Shown: piece after piece, positions 42,590 through 52,241 of the stretch | Numbering within the stretch: position 1 is the first letter of the stretch | How the letters are laid out: every line of letters begins with the position of its first letter | Position numbers and translations under genes: made by a program | The notes under the pieces: generated by a model | Databases searched by the model: none | Told to the model about the DNA's origin: nothing | The model's input: the letters and a program-made list of their open reading frames with translations, nothing else | Assembly: GCF_014337195.1 (NCBI RefSeq) | Contig: NZ_CP060634.1 | Span: 2,480,001-2,544,000 of the forward strand | DNA from: Qiania dongpingensis | GTDB taxonomy: Bacteria; Bacillota; Clostridia; Lachnospirales; Lachnospiraceae | Direction of reading: 5' to 3' | DNA length: 64,000 bases

Positions 42590-42645
42590 GAGATTCGGCG
42601 TTTTTTCCTGAAATAACAGGGGGAAAAGAGGCCGAATCTCTTTTT
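42590..42645 (+). terminator. Intrinsic terminator after the ABC-like gene
   Basis: GAGATTCGGC (42590-42599) pairs perfectly with GCCGAATCTC (42631-42640) and TTTTT follows. An inner TTTTCCTG/CAGGGGGAAAA stem extends it. Confidence 0.88.
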
Positions 42646-42786
42646 CTGTTAAAAAAACATGAAAAATATCCAAAAAACTCTTTTATTTTTACGCATTTTG
42701 CATTAAGATAATAGAAGGGTTTGCAAGGTGTAGATAAAAAATATAACTAATAGATGTGGATTGAGAATGTATCAGGGAGTGAAACT

Positions 42787-43875
42787 ATGATATCGAATCA
42801 GATTTTGCAGAATACGATTGAGGGCTTAAAGGGAATCACCAGGATCGAGCTTTGTATCTGCGACACGGAGGGGAAGGTCCTTGCGACCACGTTTCCCGAT
42901 GCGGAAGAATATGAGTTTTCCGTGCTGGCCTTTGTGGAATCTCCGGCGGACAGCCAGGTGATTCAGGGCTATCAGTTCTTTAAGGTGTTTGATGAGCACC
43001 AGCTGGAATACGTTCTCCTGGCCAGAGGTTCGGGGGATGACGCCTATATGGTGGGCAAGGTCGTGGTATTCCAGATCCAGAACCTGCTGGTGGCCTACAA
43101 GGAACGCTTCGACAAGGATAATTTTATAAAGAACCTGCTGCTTGACAACCTGCTCCTGGTGGATATTTACAACCGGGCGAAAAAGCTGCATATTGATATC
43201 AATGTGCGCCGGGTGGTGTTTGTCATCGAGACGCAGACAGAAAATGACACGGTGGCCCTTGAGACGGTGAAGAGTATGTTCTCCGCCAAGTCGAAGGATT
43301 TCATCACCGCTGTGGATGAGAAAAACATCATCTTGGTAAAGGAGCTTAAGTCCAACGAGGGCTACGAGGATATGGATAAAGTAGCCAAGATGATCCTGGA
43401 TATGCTGAATACCGAGGCGATGGCGACGGTCCATGTGGCTTACGGGACCATCGTGAACGAGGTAAAGGAAGTGTCGCGCTCATATAAAGAGGCCAAGATG
43501 GCCCTGGACGTGGGAAAGATCTTTTATAGTGACAAAAACATTGTGGCCTACAACAACCTGGGCATCGGCCGGCTGATCTATCAGCTCCCTTTATCTCTTT
43601 GCCGGATGTTCATCAAGGAGATATTTGACGGCAAGTCTCCCGACGATCTGGATGAGGAGACGCTTGTCACAATTAACAAATTTTTTGAAAACAATCTGAA
43701 TGTGTCAGAAACATCGAGGCAGCTTTATATCCACAGGAATACGCTTGTTTACCGTCTGGATAAGCTGCAGAAGAGTACGGGGCTGGATTTGCGTGTGTTT
43801 GAAGATGCCATTACATTTAAGATAGCACTGATGGTAGTCAAATATATGAATTATATTGAGACATTGGATAATTAG
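42787..43875 (+). CDS. CdaR/PucR-family transcriptional regulator
   Basis: 362 residues. The N-terminal part (about 1-130) is a sugar-diacid-recognition-like sensor. The middle (about 140-260) is the CdaR GGDEF-like domain. The C-terminal HTH_30 domain reads FFENNLNVSETSRQLYIHRN, then TLVYRLDKLQKSTGLDLR. CAGGGAGTG sets ATG 42787; an in-frame ATG at 42754 lacks a site. Although the family is known for sugar-acid or purine regulation, this gene stands directly before ftsE (13 nt), so its target may be division or wall genes (inference). Confidence 0.9.
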   Translation: MISNQILQNTIEGLKGITRIELCICDTEGKVLATTFPDAEEYEFSVLAFVESPADSQVIQGYQFFKVFDEHQLEYVLLARGSGDDAYMVGKVVVFQIQNLLVAYKERFDKDNFIKNLLLDNLLLVDIYNRAKKLHIDINVRRVVFVIETQTENDTVALETVKSMFSAKSKDFITAVDEKNIILVKELKSNEGYEDMDKVAKMILDMLNTEAMATVHVAYGTIVNEVKEVSRSYKEAKMALDVGKIFYSDKNIVAYNNLGIGRLIYQLPLSLCRMFIKEIFDGKSPDDLDEETLVTINKFFENNLNVSETSRQLYIHRNTLVYRLDKLQKSTGLDLRVFEDAITFKIALMVVKYMNYIETLDN

Positions 43876-43888
43876 AATTGAGGTTTTT

Positions 43889-44587
43889 ATGATTGAGTTT
43901 GAACACGTATGCAAGACTTATGACAGATCTACGGACCGGGAAACGAAAGCGGTCCGTGATATCAGCCTGAAGATCGAGAAGGGAGAATTTGTTTTCATAG
44001 TGGGGAACAGCGGATCGGGGAAGACGACGCTGATTCGCCTGCTGTTAAAAGAAATCGATGCTACTTCCGGTAATATCCGTGTCGGCGACACGGATATTAC
44101 TGGAATGAAGCGCAAAATGATACCCAGGTACAGAAGGCGCCTGGGCGTTGTTTTTCAGGACTTCCGTCTGCTGAAGGATAAAAATGTCTACGAGAATGTG
44201 GCATTTGCCCAGAGGGTCGTGGTGACCCCCACCAGAGAAATCCGAAAACGGGTGCCGGAGGTCCTTTCCATGGTCGGGCTGTCTTCCAAATATAAATCGC
44301 TTCCCAGTCAGCTGTCCGGCGGAGAGCAGCAGAGAGTGGCCATCGCGAGAGCGCTGGTCAACCGTCCGGAGATCCTTTTGGCTGATGAGCCTACCGGAAA
44401 CATGGATCCGGGCAATGCCTGGCAGATCATGAAGCTTCTGGAGGAGATCAATCAGATGGGGACCACTGTGGTCGTAGTGACGCACAGCAAGGAAATCGTT
44501 GACCGGATGAAGAAGCGGGTGGTCACGATGAAGCATGGCGTGATCGTGAATGACAAGGAAGAAAGCGGGTACGGAAATGAGGATTAG
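43889..44587 (+). CDS. ftsE: Cell division ATP-binding protein FtsE
   Basis: 232 residues. Walker A GNSGSGKTT, signature LSGGEQQR, Walker B ILLADEPTGNMD and switch His in VVTHSKEI are all intact, in contrast to the ABC-like gene 2 kb upstream. FtsEX recruits and activates murein hydrolases at division or during wall growth. ATG 43889 starts 13 nt after the regulator stop. The 3' end overlaps ftsX by 11 nt. Confidence 0.95.
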   Translation: MIEFEHVCKTYDRSTDRETKAVRDISLKIEKGEFVFIVGNSGSGKTTLIRLLLKEIDATSGNIRVGDTDITGMKRKMIPRYRRRLGVVFQDFRLLKDKNVYENVAFAQRVVVTPTREIRKRVPEVLSMVGLSSKYKSLPSQLSGGEQQRVAIARALVNRPEILLADEPTGNMDPGNAWQIMKLLEEINQMGTTVVVVTHSKEIVDRMKKRVVTMKHGVIVNDKEESGYGNED

Positions 44588-45485
44588 TACGTTTTGGTAT
44601 TGTATAAAACAGGGCCTCCAGAGTATCCGGCGGAATAAATTATTTTCCCTGGCGTCCGTGGGAACCATGGCGGCCTGCGTATTTTTGTTCTGCATCTTTT
44701 ATTCCATTGTGGTGAACGTACAGAATATGGTGAAAATGGTGGAGAACACGGTCGGCGTGACCGTATTTTTTGAGGAGGGGCTGCCGGAGGAAGAAATACA
44801 GTCCATCGGAGACATGATCTCCGCCAGGGCTGAGGTGGCCGATATGAAATATGTGTCGGCGGAAGAAGCGTGGGAGAGCTACAAAACAGATTATTTCGCA
44901 GACGCGCCGGAGCTGGCGGAGGGATTTGCAAAGGACAACCCCCTGGCTAATTCCGCTTCCTATGAGCTGTATCTGAACGATATTGAGGATCAGGGGAGCT
45001 TTGTGGAATATCTGAAATCCATAAACGGCGTCCGAAAGGTCAATTATTCGGAAATGGCGGCCACCGGGCTTGCCAGTGTAAATAATGTGGTGGGCTATGT
45101 GTCGGCGGGGATCATCCTGATCCTCCTCGGGGTAGCGGTATTCCTCATCAGCAATACCATCGCCATAACCATTACAGCGAGAAAAGAAGAAATCAAGATC
45201 ATGCGGATGATAGGCGCCACCAATTATCTGATCCGCGCGCCTTTTGTGGTGGAAGGGCTGATTATTGGCCTCTTGGGGGCGGGGCTTCCCCTGATCCTCG
45301 TATACTATGCGTATGAATATGCTGTCCGTTTCTGCCTGAGCAGGCTTAGTATCCTGTCCAGGATCCTGACGCTCCTTCCGGTCGGCCAGGTGTTCCAGGT
45401 GCTGGTCCCGGTTTCTTTGGGCCTTGGGCTTGGCATCGGCCTGTTTGGCAGTCTCTTTTCCGTCCGGAAGCACCTCAGGGCCTGA
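44577..45485 (+). CDS. ftsX: Cell division protein FtsX
   Basis: 302 residues. Four membrane helices: one N-terminal (LASVGTMAACVFLFCIFYSI) and three C-terminal (about 175-300), with a large extracellular loop (about 55-165) that contacts murein hydrolases. Family strings: IKQGLQSIRRNKLFSLASVG and ITARKEEIKIMRMIGATNY. The start ATG 44577 lies inside ftsE. Confidence 0.94.
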   Translation: MRISTFWYCIKQGLQSIRRNKLFSLASVGTMAACVFLFCIFYSIVVNVQNMVKMVENTVGVTVFFEEGLPEEEIQSIGDMISARAEVADMKYVSAEEAWESYKTDYFADAPELAEGFAKDNPLANSASYELYLNDIEDQGSFVEYLKSINGVRKVNYSEMAATGLASVNNVVGYVSAGIILILLGVAVFLISNTIAITITARKEEIKIMRMIGATNYLIRAPFVVEGLIIGLLGAGLPLILVYYAYEYAVRFCLSRLSILSRILTLLPVGQVFQVLVPVSLGLGLGIGLFGSLFSVRKHLRA

Positions 45486-45533
45486 GGACAGACGGGCAAG
45501 GCATACACTGGACAGAGGCTGATGGAGGAGAAA

Positions 45534-46910
45534 ATGAGATCACGGTACAGAAGATTGATATGCCTGGCAGGGGCGTTTATTCTCCTGGCAGGAAGCATGC
45601 CCGGAGTGCGCGCATCAGGGGACCTGGAAAGCCGGCAGGACCGGATCGACGCCATTGAAGAAGAACAGGACCGGGTACAGAAAAAACTGGATGAACTGAA
45701 CGAAAACAGAGAAGATGCCAGCGCTTACATTGAAGGCATCAATGAAGAAGTGTCTCAGACAGAGGACAGCCTGAATGAGCTCCAGGATAAGATGGAGGAA
45801 ACACAGGCGGAAATAGAGGCAGCTCAGGCGGAGCTGGAGGCTGCGAAAATGACGGAGACGGAGCAGTATGACCAGATGAAGCTCCGAATCCAGTATATGT
45901 ATGAAAAAGGGGATACGTATTTCCTGGAGCTTTTATTTGATTCGGCAGATTTAAGTGATTTCCTGAATCAGGCCGAGTATATTTCCAGGATATCCGAATA
46001 TGATAGGAATATGCTGACTGCCTATCAGGAGACGAAGCAGACCATCGCGGATAAGACGGAAGAACTGGAGACGGCTTATGCCGGCCTGGATGCTCTTAAG
46101 GAAGAAGCGGTGGCAAAGCAGGAGTCTTTAGTGACTCTCCAGGAGGCCAAAACAGAAGAGCTTCAGAACCTGAATGAGCAGATTTCGGAAAATCAGGACC
46201 TGATGGCAGATTATGACGAAGCGCTGAAAGGCGAGCTGGAGGAATTCCGGGTCATGGAAGAGGCCATCCGGGAACAAGAAGCCAAGGAGAGCGCAGAAGC
46301 TTCACTCGCGGCTGAGAAGACGGAGGCCGAGACAACGCTTGTGGCAGACGGAGGGGAAGAACCCACTGCTGCTTCCACGGAGAAGCCGGAGAGCAGCGAA
46401 GGGACGCAGCCGACTCAGACGGATGCTCCGACAAAGGCCCCGACGGAAGCGCCGACGAAGCCGCCGGTGGTAAATACCGGATTTATCTGGCCGGTGCCCA
46501 GCTGCAGCAGGATTTCTTCCGGCTACGGAGGAAGGGACGATCCGATCACCGGTGAATCCGACGGAACCTTAAGCGACCATCACGGAATCGACATCGCCCT
46601 GCCCGGCGGCGCTTTGGCAGGCGCATCCATTGTAGCCGCGGCGGACGGAGAGGTGATCATATCCCGCTTTAGTTCCTCGGCGGGAAACTGGATCATCTTA
46701 TATCATGGAAACAGTACTTATACCGTATATATGCATTGCCAGAAGCTGCTGGTATCGGCAGGAGATACGGTGAGCCAGGGGGAAACCATAGGGCTGGTCG
46801 GGAGCACAGGCTGGTCCACAGGCCCGCACCTGCATTTTGAGGTAAGGGTAGGAGGGTTCAGCACCTCCGCCTATTCCCGGAACCCTCTGAATTATGTATC
46901 GCCGCCATGA
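45534..46910 (+). CDS. EnvC-like murein hydrolase with coiled coil and M23 domain
   Basis: 458 residues. Signal peptide (LICLAGAFILLAGSM, cleaved near residue 28), then a long coiled coil (about 32-235) typical of EnvC/PcsB partners of FtsX. A Thr/Pro/Glu-rich linker follows (about 245-310), then a C-terminal M23 endopeptidase domain. The zinc ligands are intact: HHGIDIA, YTVYMHC and GPHLHFEVRV. It probably cleaves peptidoglycan cross-links when FtsEX acts on its coiled coil. ATG 45534 is chosen for GGAGGAG 5 nt upstream; ATG 45522 is the alternative. Confidence 0.93.
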   Translation: MRSRYRRLICLAGAFILLAGSMPGVRASGDLESRQDRIDAIEEEQDRVQKKLDELNENREDASAYIEGINEEVSQTEDSLNELQDKMEETQAEIEAAQAELEAAKMTETEQYDQMKLRIQYMYEKGDTYFLELLFDSADLSDFLNQAEYISRISEYDRNMLTAYQETKQTIADKTEELETAYAGLDALKEEAVAKQESLVTLQEAKTEELQNLNEQISENQDLMADYDEALKGELEEFRVMEEAIREQEAKESAEASLAAEKTEAETTLVADGGEEPTAASTEKPESSEGTQPTQTDAPTKAPTEAPTKPPVVNTGFIWPVPSCSRISSGYGGRDDPITGESDGTLSDHHGIDIALPGGALAGASIVAAADGEVIISRFSSSAGNWIILYHGNSTYTVYMHCQKLLVSAGDTVSQGETIGLVGSTGWSTGPHLHFEVRVGGFSTSAYSRNPLNYVSPP

Positions 46911-47022
46911 CAGCGGAGGACGGGAGCCAGACGGCGGGGGGATGAGTGAACGGAAAAGCATGCGGCCCATTTACGCGCGGATGCGGATTTCGGGCAATAA
47001 AGAATGAAAGAAGGAATAACGC

Positions 47023-48225
47023 ATGGAAAGACGTGACAACCGCTTTCTGAAAGGACTGCTGACCGGAGTTTTATGCAGTCTCATCGTAGTGGCGGCGGCT
47101 ACCTGGGGACTATACTCGATGCTTGAGACGAGGAACCGGGAAGATGCTGCAAAGAGTGAAGAAATAGGGCTGAATTATCAGGAGATAGACAAAAAGCTGA
47201 GCCTTTTGAAAGGAAAGATAGACCAGGGCTTTTTATTTGACGTGGATGAAGACGCAATGACGGAGGGCATCTACAAAGGCTATATCAGCAGCCTGGGCGA
47301 TCCGTACACCGTATATTACACGGAAGAGGAGTACAATAAGCTCCTGGAGTCCTCCAGCGGGCAGTATAAAGGAATCGGAGTCCAGATCAGCCAGAATGTT
47401 AAGACGAACCTGATCACGGTGATCCGCGTGTTCCGGGGTTCGGGCGCGGAGGAAGCGGGGATGCAGCCGGGAGACATACTGTATAAAGTGGACGGCGTGG
47501 ATATCACCCAGGAAGATATCAACAATGTGGTGTCAAGTATCCGCGGAGGAGACGGGACCACGGTCAATATCGAAGTATACCGGGAATCGGCGGCAGATTA
47601 TGTTTCCATGGATGTGGTACGGCGGGAGGTCAGCATGGATACTGTAGACTGGAAGATGCTGGACGGAGGCATCGGTTATATCCAGATAACAGAATTTGAC
47701 GGCGTTACCTATGCCCAGTTCTCACAGGCTCTGGAGGAGCTGGAGGGCCAGGGGATGAAAGGGCTTGTCCTTGACCTGCGGGATAATCCGGGCGGCCTTC
47801 TGGACAGTGTGATAGAGATCGCCGATGATCTGCTTCCGGCGGGAACCATCGTATCCACAAAGGATAAAAATGGAGAGGGAAGTACCTTTGAGTCGGATGC
47901 GGATATGAAATATGACGGTCCGATCGCCGTTCTGGTCAACGGGAATTCTGCCAGCGCTTCAGAAGTGCTGACAGGCGCCATCAAGGATTTCCAGAAGGGG
48001 ACCATAGTAGGGACCACCACTTATGGAAAAGGAATCGTCCAGAACATTGTGGCTCTGGGAGACGGGACCGCTATGAAAATGACAGTTTCCAATTACTATT
48101 CTCCGAATGGGACCAATATCCATAAAGTGGGGATCGAGCCGGACGTAGTGATCGAGGCGGAAAAAGGCGAGAATGACAATCAGCTGGATAAGGCTGTGGA
48201 GATCATAAAAGGGAAAATGCAGTGA
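47023..48225 (+). CDS. S41-family C-terminal processing protease
   Basis: 400 residues. One N-terminal membrane helix (GLLTGVLCSLIVVAAATWGL). PDZ domain (about 110-195, with GIGVQISQN and GMQPGDILYKVDG), then the S41 protease domain. Catalytic Ser is in VNGNSASASEVLTGA and Lys in TTYGKGIVQN; LVLDLRDNPGGLLDSV is the family signature. CtpA/Prc relatives process wall hydrolases and secreted proteins, consistent with its place after the FtsEX-M23 genes. Confidence 0.95.
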   Translation: MERRDNRFLKGLLTGVLCSLIVVAAATWGLYSMLETRNREDAAKSEEIGLNYQEIDKKLSLLKGKIDQGFLFDVDEDAMTEGIYKGYISSLGDPYTVYYTEEEYNKLLESSSGQYKGIGVQISQNVKTNLITVIRVFRGSGAEEAGMQPGDILYKVDGVDITQEDINNVVSSIRGGDGTTVNIEVYRESAADYVSMDVVRREVSMDTVDWKMLDGGIGYIQITEFDGVTYAQFSQALEELEGQGMKGLVLDLRDNPGGLLDSVIEIADDLLPAGTIVSTKDKNGEGSTFESDADMKYDGPIAVLVNGNSASASEVLTGAIKDFQKGTIVGTTTYGKGIVQNIVALGDGTAMKMTVSNYYSPNGTNIHKVGIEPDVVIEAEKGENDNQLDKAVEIIKGKMQ

Positions 48226-48283
48226 GGAATCCCGCGGAATCCGCGGCCATCGGCAAATCGGCAGAATGACGGAATAAAAGACA

Positions 48284-48309
48284 CAGGGCAGATGGAGACA
48301 TCTGCCCTG
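48284..48309 (+). terminator. Hairpin after the S41 gene, probable terminator
   Basis: CAGGGCAGATG (48284-48294) and CATCTGCCCTG (48299-48309) form a perfect 11-bp stem with a GAGA loop. The T-run is lacking (AATTAG), so efficiency is uncertain. A second inverted repeat, GTACAC/GTGTAC (48315-48320 with 48343-48348), lies next to the end of the structured repeat. Confidence 0.55.
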
Positions 48310-48349
48310 AATTAGTACACGGTGCCGCGGCGGACGTCTGTTAGTGTAC

Positions 48350-49022
48350 ACCTTTGAATATCTTTGAAACAAACTTATCTTATTCAATCAAATGAAACAG
48401 GAGGAAATCCGATTCCATCCAGGCGGCTCGCTGGCAGCCGTAACCAGGATCTTTACGGCCTCCAGTCGGTCCTTTCCAACTGACATGGATAAATCGATAT
48501 TTTTCCATGTCAGATTCCAATAAAAACCTGTATGAAATTCGGTTTTTACCTCCCTGCGGCCGGGAAGATCCTGCTAACGCCTTTGCGGCGCTCGCCTTAC
48601 GATGGAATCGGATCATTCCTCCTGCTCCTCCTCCCGCACCAAAGTATTTTCCGATTGCCTTGAAAGCTATTGGGGCGGCCCACTGCAGCCCGCAGCCATA
48701 AGGCGCGCGGGCTGTGTGGATATCCGATCCTTTAATGAAATCAGGGAGATGGAAGTCATCCGAAACGGTGCGGCAGAAAGAATACCGGCAGAAAGATTCC
48801 GGGCCGGCCTAAAGGTGAGCGCCGCAGGGCAGCGGCCGGTGTTCCCCAGGCGGAGGGAGACAGAAACGAAAAATACCGATTTCGTTTCTGAGTGAACCGG
48901 AGACGGGAAATCATAAAGATTTTCCCGTCGACATGTGAGCGGTACTCTCGGAGCAGGGATAAAGCGGCCCCTGCATCGCCAGCGAACCGAAATCGTGACG
49001 GTCCGGAACTTCTGCTGGTATT
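48350..49022. repeat. Structured dispersed repeat, copy B (inverted relative to copy A)
   Basis: The reverse complement of this segment aligns end to end with 3330-4000. The arms of the 13-bp long-range stem (48407-48419 with 48601-48613) and all the hairpins found in copy A are kept. In the stem 48861-48871/48880-48890 an A-T pair replaces the G-C of copy A, a compensatory change. A 60-bp block (48541-48600) is identical to copy A. No gene is supported in the roughly 960-bp interval from 48226 to 49189. The frames here are short, and the shared one differs only by amino acid-changing substitutions in the core. Confidence 0.8.
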
Positions 49023-49189
49023 TGGCTGGAAATTCAAGAAATGATTTCAAAAAGTATCTTGTATCGTACCCAGAAAGATATCGGTATACAAAGTGATGAA
49101 AAAGGAGTATCATGGACTTATTTAATGTATAACAGGCCAAGGGGCGGAATTAGCGTGGAATTTCCTGCCCGGCCCGGAAGGAAGAGATT

Positions 49190-51907
49190 ATGACTGGAAA
49201 CAGTACAATACAGAGGAAAATGATCGTTGTCGTACTAGCCGTCGCGGTGGCGTTTGTGGGGATATTTTCATTTATTTCAATACGAAAACTGCAGGGAAAC
49301 GCCAGAGTGATCAATTATGCGGGGGTGGTGCGCGGAGGCACACAGAAGCTGATCAAAGAAGAACTGCAGGGGACCCAGGATGATGCGCTCATTCGGCGCC
49401 TGGATGATATCATAGAAGAACTGCTGACCGGCGAGGGGGAGCTGGGGCTGATACGGCTGAATGACAAGGACTTTCAAAGCCTGATGACTCAGATGAAGGA
49501 CCGCTTTCAGGAATTGAAAGAGGCAATCATGTCGGTCCGTCAGGGCGGAGACAAGGAGGCCCTGTTTGTTATCAGCCAGGAATACTTTGAGCTGGCGGAC
49601 CAGACTGTGACGGAGGCGGAGCAGTATTCAGAAAAAAACGCGGAGATTGCGGAAATCTGCTCTTTGGCGCTGACCGCATTTTTTATCGTAGTCGCGTGCG
49701 CCTTGGTATGGCTCAGTTCGGTTCAGAGTAAGAGGCAGAAGGTCCTGCAGGAAGCAGAAGCGGAGAACAGAAAGAAACAGGAGCGTCTTTCCCAAATGGA
49801 AAGGGCGATACAGGCGCCTATGAATGAGATTTCTGAGCTCATCTATGTGTCTGACCTGGAGAACTACGATCTTTTGTTTATTAACGAAGCAGGCAAAAAA
49901 ACGTTTCATGTGGACGACATCAGCGGAAAAAAATGCTATAAGGTCCTTCAGGGAATGGATTCTCCCTGTTCTTTTTGCACCAACGGCAGGTTAAAGCCGG
50001 GAGAGAATTATAATTGGGAGATCACGAATCCTCTGACGAAATGCCACTATATGCTGAAAGACAGGCTGATAGAGTGGGACGGACGGAAAGCGCGGATGGA
50101 AATAGCTTTTGATATGACTCAGGTGGAGACGGAGAAGGAAAAGCTGAAATATGCGCTTGATATGGAAAATATGGTCGTGGAATGTATAAGGATACTGTAT
50201 CAGGGGAGGGATCTGGACAAGGCGGTGGATCAAGTCCTTAGATTGGTTGGAGAGTTCCTTCAGGCAGAGCGTACTTACATATTCAGCTTCAAAGATGATA
50301 TGCTGAACAACGACTATGAGTGGTGCAGGCAGGGAGTAGAGCCGCAGAAGGAGATGCTGCAAAATCTGCCGATTTCTATCATCGACCGCTGGCTGCCGGT
50401 GTTTTCTGAGCAGAAATGTGTTGTGATCGAGGACGTGGAGGCTTACAAAGACAGTTCTCCGGAAGAATATGAGGCGCTCAAGGTGCAGAATATCAAAAGT
50501 CTCGTGGTCGCCCCAATGGAGACTGACGGAGTTCTGACAGGAGCTTTGGGAGTGGATAATCCGCCGGCTGAAAAGATAGAGAATATAAGCGCGCCTCTCC
50601 AGTCTCTGTGTTATTTTTTGCTTTTGGCTTATAGGAGGACGGAAAATGAGCGGCAGCTCTCGACACTGAGCTTTCATGATACCCTCACATCGTTTTATAA
50701 CCGTAATAAATATATGCAAGATCTGGAGATGCTGTCCCGGGAGAACAGTCCGGTTGGCATTGTTTATTTGGATGTAAACGGCCTGAAGGAAGTGAATGAC
50801 AGGCTGGGACACAGTGAAGGAGACAGGCTGCTAATCCGGGCGGCAGATAAGATGAAGTCCGTATTCAGAAAAGATGATTGCTACCGGGTGGGCGGTGATG
50901 AATTTGTCATTATTTCTTTGAATATATCAGAGGAAATGTTCGGGGAAAAAGTGGCGGAGCTCAGGCGAAGCTTTGAATATGAGGATGAATGCAGGGCAGC
51001 GATAGGGAGCCGGTGGTCTGATTCCGCACTGAATATCAACCAGATCGTGGCAGACGCGGATGCCAGTATGTACGAAGACAAGAAACTGTTTTACAGAAAG
51101 AACAAAAAAGCGGGCAGATACCGCCATCATAGTGACGAAGTACTGCAGCTGGCAAATCCGGTGGTGCTGCAGGGAGAAATCGATAAGCAGCAGTTTGTGG
51201 TCTATCTTCAGCCGAAGATATCTTCTTCCGACCGCACTGCAGTCGGTGCGGAAGCACTGATTCGATATCTGTCAAAGGATGGAAGCCTGGTCCTGCCTGG
51301 ACATTTCCTTCCTGTACTGGAAGAAGCGAAGACCATCAGCCAGATTGACTTTTATGTATTTGATCTCGTTTGTGCGAAGATCAAAGAATGGCTGGAGGGT
51401 GGAAAGCGGAGTGTCCCGGTGTCGGTCAATTTCTCCCGCTTTTCTCTGACACAGCCAAATTTTCTGGAGAGGCTGAAGGAAATCTGCCAGAAGCACGGCA
51501 TATCGCCTACGCATCTGGAAATTGAGATTACGGAATATGTGGGAGATGTGGAAGGGACGGATATCAGCCGGCTGATAACGGCACTTCGCGGGGAAGGCTT
51601 CGGGGTGACAATCGACGATTTTGGCACCAATTACGCCAATCTGTCCCTGCTTTCGGCCGTGGAATTTGATGTTCTCAAGCTGGACAGGAGCATGGTGAGG
51701 GATGTGGCCGAGAATGGGAAAACCCGGGAGATCATAAAAGCGATCGTGGATATCTGTAAGAAGATGAAGATTAAACTGGTGGCGGAGGGAATTGAAAAGG
51801 AAGAGCAGCTGGAAGCTTTAAAATCCTGCGGTGTAGAACTGGTTCAGGGATATCTGTTCAGCGAGCCGATTCCAATCGAGGAATATGAGAAGGAATATCT
51901 GCAGTAA
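49190..51907 (+). CDS. Membrane-bound GGDEF-EAL cyclic di-GMP protein with PAS-like and GAF domains
   Basis: 905 residues. Two membrane helices (about 11-28 and 158-178) frame an extracellular sensor. A PAS-like domain (about 205-310) contains a CSFCTN motif and the string WEITNPLTKCHYMLKDR. A GAF-like domain follows (about 330-480). The GGDEF domain has an intact YRVGGDEFVIIS (about 565). The EAL domain has AEALIRYL, SVNFSRFS, EIEITEY, TIDDFGTNY, KLDRSM, AEGIE and VQGYLFSEP, all the metal and catalytic residues. It may therefore both make and break cyclic di-GMP, or one domain may regulate the other. GGAAGGAAGAG precedes ATG 49190. Confidence 0.94.
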   Translation: MTGNSTIQRKMIVVVLAVAVAFVGIFSFISIRKLQGNARVINYAGVVRGGTQKLIKEELQGTQDDALIRRLDDIIEELLTGEGELGLIRLNDKDFQSLMTQMKDRFQELKEAIMSVRQGGDKEALFVISQEYFELADQTVTEAEQYSEKNAEIAEICSLALTAFFIVVACALVWLSSVQSKRQKVLQEAEAENRKKQERLSQMERAIQAPMNEISELIYVSDLENYDLLFINEAGKKTFHVDDISGKKCYKVLQGMDSPCSFCTNGRLKPGENYNWEITNPLTKCHYMLKDRLIEWDGRKARMEIAFDMTQVETEKEKLKYALDMENMVVECIRILYQGRDLDKAVDQVLRLVGEFLQAERTYIFSFKDDMLNNDYEWCRQGVEPQKEMLQNLPISIIDRWLPVFSEQKCVVIEDVEAYKDSSPEEYEALKVQNIKSLVVAPMETDGVLTGALGVDNPPAEKIENISAPLQSLCYFLLLAYRRTENERQLSTLSFHDTLTSFYNRNKYMQDLEMLSRENSPVGIVYLDVNGLKEVNDRLGHSEGDRLLIRAADKMKSVFRKDDCYRVGGDEFVIISLNISEEMFGEKVAELRRSFEYEDECRAAIGSRWSDSALNINQIVADADASMYEDKKLFYRKNKKAGRYRHHSDEVLQLANPVVLQGEIDKQQFVVYLQPKISSSDRTAVGAEALIRYLSKDGSLVLPGHFLPVLEEAKTISQIDFYVFDLVCAKIKEWLEGGKRSVPVSVNFSRFSLTQPNFLERLKEICQKHGISPTHLEIEITEYVGDVEGTDISRLITALRGEGFGVTIDDFGTNYANLSLLSAVEFDVLKLDRSMVRDVAENGKTREIIKAIVDICKKMKIKLVAEGIEKEEQLEALKSCGVELVQGYLFSEPIPIEEYEKEYLQ

Positions 51908-51989
51908 GGATACGATTTGCTTTTCAATCCCGCTGTACCGGTCCGTTTCATTTTTTCTCAGCAGCCATAACCGCCCAAAACGACGGGGT

Positions 51990-52235
51990 ATCGGAGAAGC
52001 GTTCCATACGGTTAATAGCTTGTCCCGCAAGCTGTTTACTAAATTCAGCTTTGCGCCGCTGCCCTGAAGCTGCTCCAGCAAAGCGCGTGTGCGCCCGTAT
52101 TGTTCCCCCTGCGGCAGATAGGGGTCTGTGACGGAACCGATGAACAGTTCTTTGCCTGCATATTTGCTGGGATTCTTGATCGCCGGCCAAACCTTTACAT
52201 CTAAAAAGGTTCCCCATTGTTCTGCACCTCTTTTT
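51990..52235 (-). pseudogene. Remnant of a radical-SAM (spore photoproduct lyase-like) protein
   Basis: On the minus strand one frame encodes a segment typical of the family: WGTFLDVKVWPAIKNP, then KELFIGSVTDPYLPQ and YGRTRALLEQLQGSGAKL (about 52216-52034). The N-terminal CxxxCxxC cluster and the rest of the enzyme are missing. The frame drifts into unrelated sequence after about 52034. It lies between the GGDEF-EAL gene and a nitroreductase, and is best read as a decayed gene fragment. Edges are approximate. Confidence 0.6.
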
Positions 52236-52241
52236 GCTGAA

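Noticed and set aside
48507..48895. Two plus-strand frames in repeat copy B
   Set aside because: They do not correspond to conserved frames of copy A in the same relative strand and lack start signals.
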